Origin: an uncultured Granulosicoccus sp.
GTDB taxonomy: Bacteria; Pseudomonadota; Gammaproteobacteria; Granulosicoccales; Granulosicoccaceae
Length of the DNA: 64,000 nt
NCBI GenBank assembly: GCA_947492525.1
Contig: CANLNQ010000001.1
Coordinates: forward strand, 248,001-312,000
Direction of reading: 5' to 3'
Under the pieces are notes generated by a model. The model saw nothing but the letters and a program-made list of their open reading frames with translations, was not told the origin of the DNA and did not search any database. This document shows, one piece after another, positions 11,435 through 20,876 of this stretch. The translations under genes and the position numbers were made by a program. Numbering within the stretch: position 1 is the first letter of the stretch; every line of letters begins with the position of its first letter.

Positions 11435-12523
11435 GTGAAAAGCGCGCCCATCGCCATCATCGGAGGCGGCCTGAGCGGTTTGTGCTCAGCCTATCGTCTG
11501 CACCAACGAGGTATTGCCTTCCAACTGTTTGAAGCCAGGGATCGGCTCGGTGGCAGAATTTTCAGCACCCAACCCCATGGGCTGGATCTCGGCCCCTCCT
11601 GGTTCTGGCCGGGCCAACAACAGATTGCCAGCCTGATCATGGAGCTGGGCCTGCAAGCGCAGGTCCATGCACAGGCCAGTGACGGACTTTCCGTCATGGA
11701 ATACGCTGACGGTTCTCTGCAGCGCAGTCACGGCGGCGCATCCATGGCCGGTTCCAACAGACTGGCCGGCGGGATGAAACGTATCATCGACACATTGGCT
11801 GGCAGCCTGCCTGCCGAGTGCATTCAGACCTCAAACGATGTACAGCATATCGCCCGGACTGCGGACGGAATCAGCCTCGGCATCCGACAATTCGCAGCCG
11901 AATCAACCCGGCCCTTCAGTCACGTCATCCTGGCCTTGCCCCCGCGCGTCGTGAGCCAGCGCATCCGCTTCCAGCCGGAGCTGCCCAGCATCGAGAAGCA
12001 GTGGCTCGATCAGGTGCCGACCTGGATGGCTGGACAGTGCAAATTCATCGCGGAATATGCAGATGCGTTCTGGCTCGAGCAGGGACTGTCCGGCGACGGC
12101 TTCAGCCAGCTGGGTCCGCTGAGTGAGATTCACGATGCCTCTCCGCTGTCCGGCAGTACACAGGCGCTGTTCGGTTTTGTCGGCATAGCGCCCGAGCAGC
12201 GCCGGGGAAAGGATAATGCCTTGAAGCAGGCCGCTATCGAGCAACTGACTCGACTGTTCGGTGACGCTGCCGGTTCACCGATTGCCGTACACCTGAAAGA
12301 CTGGGCATTCGATGAACGCACAGCCACCGATCATGACCGTCGAGTGCAGGGCTCACAAGGTCACAGCCGCCCCACCCTCGACCGTGAATGGGATGATCGA
12401 GTGCTGTGGGCAGGCACCGAAACCGCCAGCCTGTCAAACCATTCCAATGGTTATCTGGAAGGGGCGGTTGAATCGGGTAACCGCGCAGCGGCTCTGGCTG
12501 TACAGCTGCTTGAACATACATGA
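11435..12523 (+). CDS. Flavin-containing amine oxidase
   Basis: A 362-residue FAD-dependent oxidoreductase. The N-terminus has the dinucleotide fold IIGGGLSGLCSAYRL and the FAD-contact EARDRLGGRI. Near the C-terminus, WDDRVLWAGTETA and NGYLEGAVESGNRAA match the flavin monoamine oxidase end motif. It is shorter than typical monoamine oxidases (about 450). GTG 11435 is the only reasonable start; a six-codon ORF from ATG 11421 ends across it (TCGTGA) and might couple translation. It may oxidise an amine released or imported by the upstream systems (inference). Confidence 0.85.
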   Translation: MKSAPIAIIGGGLSGLCSAYRLHQRGIAFQLFEARDRLGGRIFSTQPHGLDLGPSWFWPGQQQIASLIMELGLQAQVHAQASDGLSVMEYADGSLQRSHGGASMAGSNRLAGGMKRIIDTLAGSLPAECIQTSNDVQHIARTADGISLGIRQFAAESTRPFSHVILALPPRVVSQRIRFQPELPSIEKQWLDQVPTWMAGQCKFIAEYADAFWLEQGLSGDGFSQLGPLSEIHDASPLSGSTQALFGFVGIAPEQRRGKDNALKQAAIEQLTRLFGDAAGSPIAVHLKDWAFDERTATDHDRRVQGSQGHSRPTLDREWDDRVLWAGTETASLSNHSNGYLEGAVESGNRAAALAVQLLEHT

Positions 12524-12855
12524 GTCCGCACACGTGCGCGTTGCACAACGGGTCGATATCAGCGCCGGCAAGACATCGCAATCTGCGACATCGTGCACAT
12601 GAAACCCACGGCAAGGTTTCATGACCATCGCCGTACCGTCGGCAACACCGCAAAGACTTCCCAAGTGTAATGTGGTTTACGGAACCCTGTTCCAGGCGCT
12701 GAACACACCAGTCTCATGCGCTTCAGTTCGCGTTCCATTCGATAAACGGCTCACGTAACACACGGCTGAAACGTGGACACGGAAGCCTTCGGTACACGTA
12801 TTGCAGCTCATCAATACCAGCCTGTAACGAAAAGTCGAATACATTCACTGGTAGC
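12524..12855. other. Intergenic stretch with one perfect inverted repeat
   Basis: 332 bp without a convincing gene. The only structure seen is the inverted repeat at 12598-12623, described separately. No clear promoter was picked out for the downstream gene. Confidence 0.6.
12598..12623. terminator. Inverted repeat CATGAAACC / GGTTTCATG
   Basis: A perfect 9-bp inverted repeat with an 8-base loop, 75 bp after the amine oxidase stop. It lacks a following T-tract, so it could be a weak or Rho-assisted terminator, or an operator. Confidence 0.4.
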
Positions 12856-14364
12856 GTGCAGGCCGCTCTATTCGTAACCACCAAGGATTCCGCCTTGCCA
12901 GCATCAACAAAACCACTGTCACGCCTTCTGACTCCAGCCATCAAACTGACCCTGTCCGCCTCCCTGCTTTTCGGTACGGCCGCACAGGCTGCTTCCCTGA
13001 AAGTTGCCTTCATTGGCGACCAGGGTGTTGGCGAACATGCCGAGTCGGTACTCTCACTGATTGCCAATGAAGGCACCAACCTGCTGCTGATCGGCGGGGA
13101 TCTTGGCTACAAGGAAAATACCGCCACCACCTGGGAATCGCATCTGAATACCTATCTGGGGTCGGATTTTCCCGTGCTCACGCTTGTCGGCAATCACGAG
13201 AATTTCGAATGGCCGCTCTATCAGCGCCTGATCCAGAAGCGAATCGATCGTGTCTCCGGGCTCTCCTGTTCCGGCAATACCGGCGTCAAGGCCAAATGCA
13301 GTTACGGCAATGTGGAAGTCGTTCAGGTTGCGCCGGGAATCAACGAGGTGGCCGGTATCTCCGCCGACGACGGATACGCCGACTTCATTCGCTCCTCCTT
13401 TTCCGGCAACAGCGATCGCTGGCGCATCTGCAGCTGGCACAAGCCGCATCGCATGATGCAGACCGGCAGCAAGAACGGCCCCAGCCAATGGGATACCTAC
13501 GATGCCTGCCTCGACGCCGGCGCCATGATAGCGCTGGCACATGAGCACGCTTATTCGCGCACACACCTGCTCAGCGATTTCAGCACGCAGAAGGTTGTCC
13601 ATACCGGCAGTGACATGGCTCTGCAGCCCGGACAATCCTTCGCCTTTGTCTCGGGCCTCGGTGGTCGCGAAGTGCGATCACAATCGCGCGGTGGTGATTA
13701 CTTTGCCTCGATCTATACGGCAGATCAGGGTGCCAAGGCCGGTGCCTTGTTCTGCGACTTCGGAGACAAGACCGCCAGTTGCTACTTCAAGGCCATCAAC
13801 GGTGCCGTACCCGATCAGTTCACGCTGACCCGCAGCGGCAGCTCCACTCCGGTCACCGGGACAGTCGCCGAATCTTCACCGCCGCCAACGATTTCCGACG
13901 TACCTTCCGGCAATGGCGACGGTTACGTCTTCTCTCGCAGCGACAAGACCGAGTACCGCTGGATCGCTCGCAATGCCAACGGCGAGATGGGCAGCACCTG
14001 GATCGATCAAGCCTGCGCCGCATCCCTGGGCGGCAGTACGGCTTCGGGTGACTGGGGTGATCTCATGAGACATGCTCCGGCTTTCGATACCCTGGAGTAC
14101 CCCTGCAACAGTTCGACGGCCAGCGCATCATCTTCGAGCAGCAGCGCCAGCACAACGAGTAGCTCATCAGACGGGTTCGTCTTCTCTCGTACCGACAAGA
14201 CGGAATATCGCTGGATTGACCACAACGCCTCAGGCCAGCTTGGCAGCGTGTGGATCGATCGATCCTGTGCCGATTCCATGGGAGGGGTCAGGCAAACGGG
14301 AGACTGGAAGGATCTGATGAACCTTGCACCCGGCTTCGACACCATCGCCAGCCCCTGCTACTGA
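12856..14364 (+). CDS. Exported calcineurin-like metallophosphoesterase with two C-terminal 63-residue modules
   Basis: A 502-residue protein with a Sec-type signal (hydrophobic stretch ending TAAQAA near residue 47). The phosphoesterase core shows FIGDQGVG, LIGGDLGY, GNHEN and HEHAYSRTHLL, covering the usual Asp, Asn and His metal ligands. After a short linker come two nearly equal 63-residue modules beginning DGYVFSR / DGFVFSR and sharing DKTEYRWI, WID--CA/CAD and GDW-DLM--AP-FDT. They are separated by a Ser-rich linker. No ATG fits: GTG 12856 is used, TTG 12895 is possible. The modules may bind substrate or the cell surface; I do not recognise them. Confidence 0.8.
   Translation: MQAALFVTTKDSALPASTKPLSRLLTPAIKLTLSASLLFGTAAQAASLKVAFIGDQGVGEHAESVLSLIANEGTNLLLIGGDLGYKENTATTWESHLNTYLGSDFPVLTLVGNHENFEWPLYQRLIQKRIDRVSGLSCSGNTGVKAKCSYGNVEVVQVAPGINEVAGISADDGYADFIRSSFSGNSDRWRICSWHKPHRMMQTGSKNGPSQWDTYDACLDAGAMIALAHEHAYSRTHLLSDFSTQKVVHTGSDMALQPGQSFAFVSGLGGREVRSQSRGGDYFASIYTADQGAKAGALFCDFGDKTASCYFKAINGAVPDQFTLTRSGSSTPVTGTVAESSPPPTISDVPSGNGDGYVFSRSDKTEYRWIARNANGEMGSTWIDQACAASLGGSTASGDWGDLMRHAPAFDTLEYPCNSSTASASSSSSSASTTSSSSDGFVFSRTDKTEYRWIDHNASGQLGSVWIDRSCADSMGGVRQTGDWKDLMNLAPGFDTIASPCY
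13918..14106 (+). repeat. 63-residue module, copy 1
   Basis: First of two modules of exactly 189 bp in the metallophosphoesterase gene. It contains SRSDKTEYRWIARNANGEMG and ends in Cys. Both copies carry paired cysteines (mid-module and last residue), suggesting a disulfide-stabilised small exported domain. Confidence 0.85.
14170..14358 (+). repeat. 63-residue module, copy 2
   Basis: Second module, also 189 bp, containing SRTDKTEYRWIDHNASGQLG. It is separated from copy 1 by about 21 residues rich in Ser, Ala and Thr and forms the C-terminus of the protein apart from one Tyr. Confidence 0.85.
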
Positions 14365-14374
14365 GCCGATGTGA

Positions 14375-14412
14375 GGCGTTGCCGACGTCTGAAAAGACCC
14401 GTCGGCAACGCC
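14375..14412. terminator. Strong hairpin between convergent genes
   Basis: A perfect 13-bp stem, GGCGTTGCCGACG (14375-14387) and CGTCGGCAACGCC (14400-14412), begins 10 bp after the metallophosphoesterase stop and lies before the stop of the opposing CotH gene. There is no T-tract; a bidirectional terminator is the likeliest role. Confidence 0.6.
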
Positions 14413-14441
14413 AGACAAGCTCGACCACTCAGCGTCTGTTG

Positions 14442-16796
14442 CTACGGAATCCTGAAATCAAGTGAGCCGTAGTAGACCGCATTGCCGATGTAGATCTTGT
14501 TTCCCGAGGCCTGCCAGTACTTCTCCGGCTCGTTCTCGGGCGTGGCAATGACGCGAGCATAGTATTCACCGGCAGGCAGCAAGCTTCCATCCACCGCCTG
14601 ACTCACTGTCTCAGCAGAATCCGCAATGCCCCGCCTGTCCACCACGACCTCTCCGTCCGCATACAGGGGGCTTGTCGCAATCTGCAGGCGATACGTGATG
14701 TCGCCAGAGGTACCTGTCACATCATGCGCCGGCGTCCAGCTGAATTGCCACTGACTGCCGGAGGATTGTGGCTCCAGCAGCAGCGGCGCCATCAGCACCC
14801 GAAACCGGGTACGCAGCGCCTCCAGATTCTCGCCCGGTGCCGTGATCAGCTTCTCTGCCTGGTATAACGAGAAATTCGGGTTATGCAGGCTATCAGGTGC
14901 CCGCTGCTGATACGGTGCAACCAGATTCAGATAGCCATTGACCCGATCAGTCATCACCTGTTCGCTCAGCACCGACCGCCGCAGTTCTTCGGCGGCCTCC
15001 ACGATCTGCTCATGGATCCCCGGCAATCGGTAGAACTTCTCCAGAAAGATGTTACGAGCTGCCACCGCATAGCCGTACTCGACTCGTTGCCTCAGAGCGT
15101 CATTGCTCAGGTCATTGGGCGGATCTCTCCAGACCCCCATCGCGGCATCGTAGTCCCAGGGAATGAAATAGAATTTCTCGGTGTCCACCGGATTGAAGAG
15201 AAAGAAATTGTGCCGGGTGATGTCTGCCTGATGCACCAGGATGTTGAAGCTGATCCAGGCCATGACGTTATCGATGTCGAAGTGGTTGTCCAGAACCGAC
15301 TGGAACGCGGTGTCCGGATCGTTCAGGGCACTCAACATCGACTCCAGGGCCCGATGATCATCGCCGTTCTCGATGCTCAGAACGCTTTCGAAACGGTCCT
15401 CGTCAAGCGGCTCACCCTCCTCATCCACGCGGATATCCTCAAGGTCCTTGGCATCGAAACGAAAATCCTCGGCCTTGTACAGATTGCCATCATCGTCCCA
15501 GTCTCTTTGTGCCAGATAGTACTGGCTGCCTCGCTCCACATGGGTGAACAGGCCGTAGTCCACAGGCCCTGCGCCGTCATCGATCCACAGGTTGACGAAC
15601 TGACTGCGAATGCTGGGCAGATTCGGCACCTGACTCATCAGGTCCATCGCCAGTTTGTTGCGTATGCGACTTGATTCGAAGGGATGCTTGTTCAGTTGCA
15701 GATGACGTTCACCACGCCAGAGGTCCTTCTTGCTATCAAGCTTGATACGCAGTGATTTCTGCGCGCCGTATCGAGAACCACCGCCACGCATACGCAACTC
15801 GGCGTTGCTGATCTGACCATCATCCGGAAAATCATCACTCTGGAAATGAACCGCAATGTCCACGGTCAGATCATCCGTCTTGTCGATATCCGCCATCACA
15901 TCATCCAGCGTACATCCCGATATATCGTCGGCAGTACAGACACCTTCCGTGGTTGCCGTACGCAGATCCACCCTGACCACCTCGATGGGGTCATAGCCAT
16001 CCCGGACATACAGATCGACCGGCTCGGCAATGTTCGAATCACTGGCCATCGGTGGATCAAGCGGACTCAACGGATCCGGCGGGCTCAGCGGATCATCATC
16101 CTGAGGCCGATCAACCTCTCCGGTGGACGTGGTATCCACGCCGACGGATGCGGCTGCCGAGCGCTGCCCGCGGGTATTCAGGGCGAACACCTCATAGGTG
16201 TAGCTCGTTCCCTGCGCCAGGTCGTCATCGTAGTAACTGATCCCATCGGTGGTACGGAGGATGATTCCGTCCCGACGGACCTCATAGCTCATACCGAAGA
16301 CTTCAGACCGATCCCAGAAGATCTCGGCTGCGGTGTGAGAATAGACACTCGCGCGCAAGCCTGCCGGTGGCAGTACGTCGGCAGTGTCGTCAGGCACATC
16401 GGTATCGTTCCCCGGGTCACTCGTCGAGCGTTGACCGCCGGTGAAACGGGTGAAGGCAGGTGTTGAACGATTGCCTTCATCATCGATGGAGGTCACCTGA
16501 ACATCATAGGTCTGCCCCGCCTGCAGCGAATCCCGATAGAGGCTCAGGGCATCCAGTCTCAGCACTTCATCGTTGAGCTGCAATTCGTACTCGACAACGA
16601 TGCCGTCATCGACTGCACGCTCCCAGAAAATCTCTGCAGCGGTAGCCGAATAGACCTGGTAACTCAGGTTGCCGGGCGGGGAAGGGGCCGCCGCCATTGC
16701 CGGCAAGGCCACAGACATCAGCAAGGACACCAGAAGTGCCCGGCAGACATTGGGGCGCAAGCCCCGTTCAACCCGGATACAAGGGAAAGTACACAT
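14442..16796 (-). CDS. CotH kinase family surface protein with two fibronectin type III domains
   Basis: A 784-residue exported protein: signal peptide to about residue 36 (ALPAMAAA), FN3-like domain 1 (about 39-120), FN3-like domain 2 (about 142-222), a Pro/Asp-rich linker, then a CotH kinase domain from about 330 to 640. CotH hallmarks are RMRGGGSRYG (335-344), LQLNKHPFESSRIRNKLAMD and IPWDYDAAMGVW (555-566). CotH proteins are atypical secreted kinases that phosphorylate extracellular proteins. The C-terminal 120 residues look like another beta domain. It stands alone and converges on the metallophosphoesterase. Confidence 0.88.
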   Translation of the reverse strand: MCTFPCIRVERGLRPNVCRALLVSLLMSVALPAMAAAPSPPGNLSYQVYSATAAEIFWERAVDDGIVVEYELQLNDEVLRLDALSLYRDSLQAGQTYDVQVTSIDDEGNRSTPAFTRFTGGQRSTSDPGNDTDVPDDTADVLPPAGLRASVYSHTAAEIFWDRSEVFGMSYEVRRDGIILRTTDGISYYDDDLAQGTSYTYEVFALNTRGQRSAAASVGVDTTSTGEVDRPQDDDPLSPPDPLSPLDPPMASDSNIAEPVDLYVRDGYDPIEVVRVDLRTATTEGVCTADDISGCTLDDVMADIDKTDDLTVDIAVHFQSDDFPDDGQISNAELRMRGGGSRYGAQKSLRIKLDSKKDLWRGERHLQLNKHPFESSRIRNKLAMDLMSQVPNLPSIRSQFVNLWIDDGAGPVDYGLFTHVERGSQYYLAQRDWDDDGNLYKAEDFRFDAKDLEDIRVDEEGEPLDEDRFESVLSIENGDDHRALESMLSALNDPDTAFQSVLDNHFDIDNVMAWISFNILVHQADITRHNFFLFNPVDTEKFYFIPWDYDAAMGVWRDPPNDLSNDALRQRVEYGYAVAARNIFLEKFYRLPGIHEQIVEAAEELRRSVLSEQVMTDRVNGYLNLVAPYQQRAPDSLHNPNFSLYQAEKLITAPGENLEALRTRFRVLMAPLLLEPQSSGSQWQFSWTPAHDVTGTSGDITYRLQIATSPLYADGEVVVDRRGIADSAETVSQAVDGSLLPAGEYYARVIATPENEPEKYWQASGNKIYIGNAVYYGSLDFRIP

Positions 16797-17118
16797 AGCG
16801 CGTCATCCTCCTGTTGCAGGAAGGGCCCCAGTCAGCGATGTCGGTATCACTTACCCGACCGCGCTGACAGGGCGCCACCCTGTTCAGTTGAAACGCAACC
16901 CGATACTCGGCACTCTTGTTCTGGCGCTGACAGGTTCGCGAACTATATCGCAGGCCAGGCATCGGATAGATGAATACACCACGCGCTTCGTATTGAGTGG
17001 ATCAGCGTCAAGGCCTTCACCTATCCTCTACCAACAGCAGCTCGGCTAAAACCGAAAAATACCGGTATTTCGGTTAGTTTTTACCAGAGCACAGCGACAC
17101 GCCTTGTATTTCAGGCAC
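16797..17118. other. Intergenic region upstream of the CotH gene
   Basis: 322 bp between two minus-strand genes. It holds a terminator-like hairpin at 17049-17082 and presumably the CotH promoter; no gene or clear promoter elements were recognised. Confidence 0.5.
17049..17082 (-). terminator. Terminator-like hairpin after the acyl-CoA ligase
   Basis: Imperfect stem AACCGAAA...TTTCGGTT around a TACCGGTA centre, with A-rich bases on the left and a T run on the right, so it could act in both directions. It lies 37 bp downstream of the ligase stop on the minus strand. Confidence 0.55.
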
Positions 17119-18684
17119 TTAACCGTCTCTCAACAGTCGGCGAAGAATCTTGCCGCTGGCCGATTTTGGTATCGTGTCGACGAACTCGACGTCGTGAACC
17201 TGCTTGTAGCTCGCCACATGCGGTTTGACGAAAGCCCGGATATCCTCGGCGCTGGTAGTCGAATGCACCTCTTGATCGGTATCCGGTTTCAACACCACGA
17301 ACGCCTTGGGCAACTCGCCGGCTTCTTCATCCGGCATGCCGATCACGGCAACATCGAGCACCGAAGCGTGTGTGGCGATCAGGGCTTCAAGTTCGGCTGG
17401 TGCCACCTGAAAACCCTTGAACTTGATGAGTTCCTTCACCCTGTCCACGATGCTCATATAGCCATCACTGTCGATTCGGGCTATGTCGCCGGTATGCAGC
17501 CAGCCATCCTCATCAATGGTCTCGCGCGTGGCTTTGTCGTTGTTCAGGTAGCCCAGCATCACTTGTGGCCCCTTGACCAGCAGCTCGCCCTCTTCATCCG
17601 CACCCAGATCCTTGCCATCGGCATCGACGATGCGGGCCTGGGTATTGGCAACCGTGACGCCGCTGGAGCCGGCGCGACTCTTGTAGCCCGGTGTGATATG
17701 GCTGACAGGACTCATCTCGGTCATGCCATAACCCTGAACGATGGGGCACCCGACTCGCCGCGAGGCCACTTCCGCAAGCTCTCCTCCCAAGGGTGCAGCA
17801 CCCGAGAAGATCTTGCGCAGACTGCTGACATCGTACTGCTCCAGCAATGGCGTCTTCGCCAGCCCGAGAACGATGGGAGGCACGGCAAAATACTGAGTGA
17901 TGCGATGTTCCTGAATGAGCTGCAGTGTCTGCTCCATGTCGAAGCGCGGCATGGTCACGATCGTCATGCCTTCCGCAAGCAGGCTGCCCATCAGGATCTG
18001 CATGCCGTAGATGTGGAAGAACGGCAATACAGCCAAGGCACTTTCATCCTCTTCGTAGCCCAGCGCTGCATTGATCTGCACCAGGTTGGATACCAGGTTG
18101 TGATGGCTCAGCATGACACCCTTCGGCAGGCCGGTGGTGCCGGATGAATAAGGCAGGACAACCGTGTCTTGCCGAAGGTCCACGGCAACCTGCTCGATCT
18201 CGTCACCCAGCAGCTCATCCAGACTGCGATGGGTTTCATGCGGATGCACGGTGATCAGCTCTTTCGACGCCGTGCCCTGCGACGCTTCGACTGCGACGTC
18301 CAGACAGGCGTTGTCGGCGATCAGCAGGCAGGCACCGGAATTCTTCAGCTGCTGCTGGATCTCCTCCGCAGCATAGGCCGGATTGATGGTCGTGACCGTA
18401 CCGCCGCAGACGGCAACGGCATGGAAAACCACGGCGTAGTCCGGTGAGTTGGCTGCCAGCAGACCGACGACATCACCCCGCTTGATTCCCTCTGCCTGCA
18501 GCCCGCCTGCCAGGCGATGGATACGGGAACGCAGCTGCTCATAGGTATAGCCCTTGCCGCTGGGCCCATCGATGATGGCATTCTTGTCGGCCAGGCTGGC
18601 CGCCCGCTGCAGAACAAATTCGGTAATGGCGACATCAGGAATGTCGACGTCAGGCAGTGGGCTGTTGAAGACCTTCGATGCCAT
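17119..18684 (-). CDS. AMP-forming acyl-CoA synthetase, 4-coumarate-CoA ligase type
   Basis: A 521-residue ANL-superfamily enzyme. The P-loop YSSGTTGLPKGVMLSHHN lies near residue 185, followed by QGYGMTEMSPVSH, DGWLHTGDIARID and the C-terminal VDRVKELIKFKGFQVAPAE. The last lysine motif PKSASGKILRRLLR is complete. This is the layout of 4-coumarate-CoA ligases and their aryl or medium-chain fatty-acid relatives, which form acyl-adenylate and then acyl-CoA. No CoA-dependent degradation genes are adjacent, so substrate is open. Confidence 0.9.
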   Translation of the reverse strand: MASKVFNSPLPDVDIPDVAITEFVLQRAASLADKNAIIDGPSGKGYTYEQLRSRIHRLAGGLQAEGIKRGDVVGLLAANSPDYAVVFHAVAVCGGTVTTINPAYAAEEIQQQLKNSGACLLIADNACLDVAVEASQGTASKELITVHPHETHRSLDELLGDEIEQVAVDLRQDTVVLPYSSGTTGLPKGVMLSHHNLVSNLVQINAALGYEEDESALAVLPFFHIYGMQILMGSLLAEGMTIVTMPRFDMEQTLQLIQEHRITQYFAVPPIVLGLAKTPLLEQYDVSSLRKIFSGAAPLGGELAEVASRRVGCPIVQGYGMTEMSPVSHITPGYKSRAGSSGVTVANTQARIVDADGKDLGADEEGELLVKGPQVMLGYLNNDKATRETIDEDGWLHTGDIARIDSDGYMSIVDRVKELIKFKGFQVAPAELEALIATHASVLDVAVIGMPDEEAGELPKAFVVLKPDTDQEVHSTTSAEDIRAFVKPHVASYKQVHDVEFVDTIPKSASGKILRRLLRDG

Positions 18685-18775
18685 GGTTGGTGAACTCCTC
18701 CGTTATGAAGAGACTCACGTTAGCAGCACAATCTTCAATAAACAATCCCGCCGACAGGTCGTCGAGTAGTTCTTG

Positions 18776-18813
18776 CCCCCTCCGGGAATCAGTCAGTCAT
18801 TCCCGGACGGGGG
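18776..18813 (-). terminator. GC-rich hairpin after the TAXI gene
   Basis: Stem CCGGGAAT/ATTCCCGG extended by C/G runs with one mismatch and a nine-base loop, 53 bp downstream of the TAXI stop. No U-tract follows on the minus strand, so termination efficiency is uncertain. Confidence 0.5.
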
Positions 18814-18866
18814 TTTGACCATCAGCCGCACACAGCCATGCGCTGATAGCTGGCCGAGCTGGCGGA

Positions 18867-19706
18867 CTACTCGTCGAACAGTCTGCCGCGATTCACCGTC
18901 AACACGTCCACCACATCATCCAGCATGTCGTCGTCAGCGTCGGCATTGGCCACGACCACAGCGTCCATGCAGATGGTGTTCAGCTCGGTATCGAATACCA
19001 GCCCCTTGGCCACATCCGGCTCTTCGAAACGGTAGATGGGCCGTCCCAGCTCGGGGTGCTTGTCGTTCAGATCCCAATCCTTGATATCCACCAGTTTCAG
19101 ATTGTCATTCTCCAGCACGGTCTTCAGATAGCGCTGGTCGAGATTGAGCGGATCGCTGACCCACATGAAGGCATTGATCTCGCCATCAGGGTTGTTGGCG
19201 ATCTCGTTGAGCAACTGCAGGCCACCCTGGAAAAAGGTGGTGCCTTTGGCGAAATCCGGTTCCAGATCCTGCATGTAGGACCAACTGACAGCGGACCCGG
19301 AGCCGCGCTTCTGCACCGCCACCTTGGCCTTCTTGCCCTGCAGATCGCCTTCATCATCAATCGGTCCATCGGCGTTGACCGCCACATAGACACATTCGCT
19401 GTACAGATTGCCGAGCACCTTCAGATCACCGGCCTTGCCGGGATTGCGGGCCATCCACCAGGCAAGCGCGTCCAGCTGGGTAAACCCCAGGGTCGCCTCG
19501 CCACTGGTCACACGTTCGATATTCTCGATCGAGCCCTTGCTCTTGACCGAGTCGGCCTGATAATCGTACTCGACCAGAATCTCGGCCAGTTTCTCACCGG
19601 TTGCAAAATAGGAACCTCCACGGCCTCCTGTACTGATGATGACGTCATCTGCCAGTACAGGCAGAGCGATGGCGGAGACGACAATTGAGGCAATCAGGGT
19701 CTTCAT
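18867..19706 (-). CDS. TAXI-family TRAP transporter solute-binding protein
   Basis: A periplasmic binding protein of about 279 residues from ATG 19706, whose signal peptide ends ALPVLA. Features of the TAXI family: ISTGGRGGSYFATGEKLA at the mature start, and LAWWMARNP and KRGSGSAVSWSYM further in. Such proteins deliver ligands such as glutamate or related acids to a fused TRAP DctQM permease. None is adjacent, making this an orphan receptor. An upstream in-frame ATG at 19739 would give a poor leader, so the inner start is preferred. Confidence 0.85.
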   Translation of the reverse strand: MKTLIASIVVSAIALPVLADDVIISTGGRGGSYFATGEKLAEILVEYDYQADSVKSKGSIENIERVTSGEATLGFTQLDALAWWMARNPGKAGDLKVLGNLYSECVYVAVNADGPIDDEGDLQGKKAKVAVQKRGSGSAVSWSYMQDLEPDFAKGTTFFQGGLQLLNEIANNPDGEINAFMWVSDPLNLDQRYLKTVLENDNLKLVDIKDWDLNDKHPELGRPIYRFEEPDVAKGLVFDTELNTICMDAVVVANADADDDMLDDVVDVLTVNRGRLFDE

Positions 19707-19772
19707 GGAGTGGTTCCTTGAGCGGTGGCTTCTCTTCATCTACCGCGTTCACTGGGGGCAAGCCCGAGAAAT

Positions 19773-20759
19773 TCAAGTCGATTGCGCCGGCCGGGCAGCC
19801 TCCAGCAACACCTGCACATCGTCGTGAGTGGGGATACCGTCAAGTCCGTTGGCCGAGGCACACTTCAATGCCGCCGCCGCATTGGCAAAGCGGATCGCCG
19901 CCGATTCCGCCTGGCCGCGTGCCAGCTGCAGTGTGAAGGCGGCGTGCCAGACATCACCCGCGCCCAGGGAGTCAATGGATCTGACCGCGATCGCCGGCGT
20001 ATGCAGGTACGCCCCGTCCTGCAGATGAAACACACCGTTTTCACCATCTGTGACGCAGACCCAGTTTCCGAACTGTGCCTGAGCCTGACGCAAGCCGGCT
20101 TCCGGTGCATCGACGCCGGCATAATCCCGCAGGCCCTGACGAGAGAACGCGATGTGAGTGGCCAATGACATCGCCGCGTGGCTGACCGGCGCCTCACCGT
20201 CGATCACGGCGGGAATGCCGGCCTGTCGGGCAAAGGCCAGCACCTGCAGGGCAGCCGCTTCCCAACGCGTGTCGACCAGTACGGCATGAGGCGTTTCGAT
20301 GCCCTGCAATCGCCGGGCATCGAAAGCCTCAGGCGACGAGGCGTTGCTGTGGCTGCCTTCGCTGACGCTCGGACCGGCGCTGGCACCGCCTCCGGCTGGC
20401 GACACGATGTCAGCCTGGCGATAGTTGACGATCTGCCGCTCGCCCCGATCATCGACAAAGACACTGGATACCGGCGATTTGCCGTTCGGCATGCGATGCA
20501 ACAGCCCATCCCCCAGCGAGCGCCTGGCGATCTCGTTGCGCAGCAAGTCGCCGAACAGATCACTGCCGAGCCGACCTGCCAGCTGCACCTCGGCGCCGAG
20601 CCTCTGCATCGCTACCGCAGCAATGGCACCGCCTCCACCAAGACTGAATCGCACATCCTCGGCGCGGTATTTCTCGGGCAGTCTTGGCATTTCACCCACG
20701 CGAAAGGTGATATCGGCAGAGATCAGTCCACAGGCCAGAAGCTTCGTCGTGTCCTTCAT
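19773..20759 (-). CDS. PfkB-family carbohydrate kinase
   Basis: A 328-residue ribokinase-fold kinase. FSLGGGGAIAAVAMQRLGA near residue 40 corresponds to PfkB signature 1, and SIDSLGAGDVWHAAF near residue 265 is signature 2 with the catalytic Asp. A Gly/Ser-rich insert of about 25 residues (roughly 125-150) interrupts the middle and is unusual. It diverges from the decayed TRAP operon and DapA-like gene, an arrangement typical of sugar-acid catabolism. The sugar cannot be named. Confidence 0.88.
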   Translation of the reverse strand: MKDTTKLLACGLISADITFRVGEMPRLPEKYRAEDVRFSLGGGGAIAAVAMQRLGAEVQLAGRLGSDLFGDLLRNEIARRSLGDGLLHRMPNGKSPVSSVFVDDRGERQIVNYRQADIVSPAGGGASAGPSVSEGSHSNASSPEAFDARRLQGIETPHAVLVDTRWEAAALQVLAFARQAGIPAVIDGEAPVSHAAMSLATHIAFSRQGLRDYAGVDAPEAGLRQAQAQFGNWVCVTDGENGVFHLQDGAYLHTPAIAVRSIDSLGAGDVWHAAFTLQLARGQAESAAIRFANAAAALKCASANGLDGIPTHDDVQVLLEAARPAQST

Positions 20760-20876
20760 GCCGCGCGCACTCGTTTGCCGTCACATCTGTTCATGTCTCT
20801 TACCACCTCTTTGCTCATGCTTGTTGCCACGCACGGCACCCTCAGCGCCTGCGCCGCCCACTATCCAGCCATCGAG

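Noticed and set aside
14442..16796. Possible GlyGly-CTERM substrate of the rhombosortase
   Set aside because: The CotH protein ends in SLDFRIP with no Gly-Gly motif, TM helix or basic tail.
17104..18147. Plus-strand open frame of 347 codons
   Set aside because: Antisense shadow of the acyl-CoA ligase, whose motifs are complete on the minus strand.
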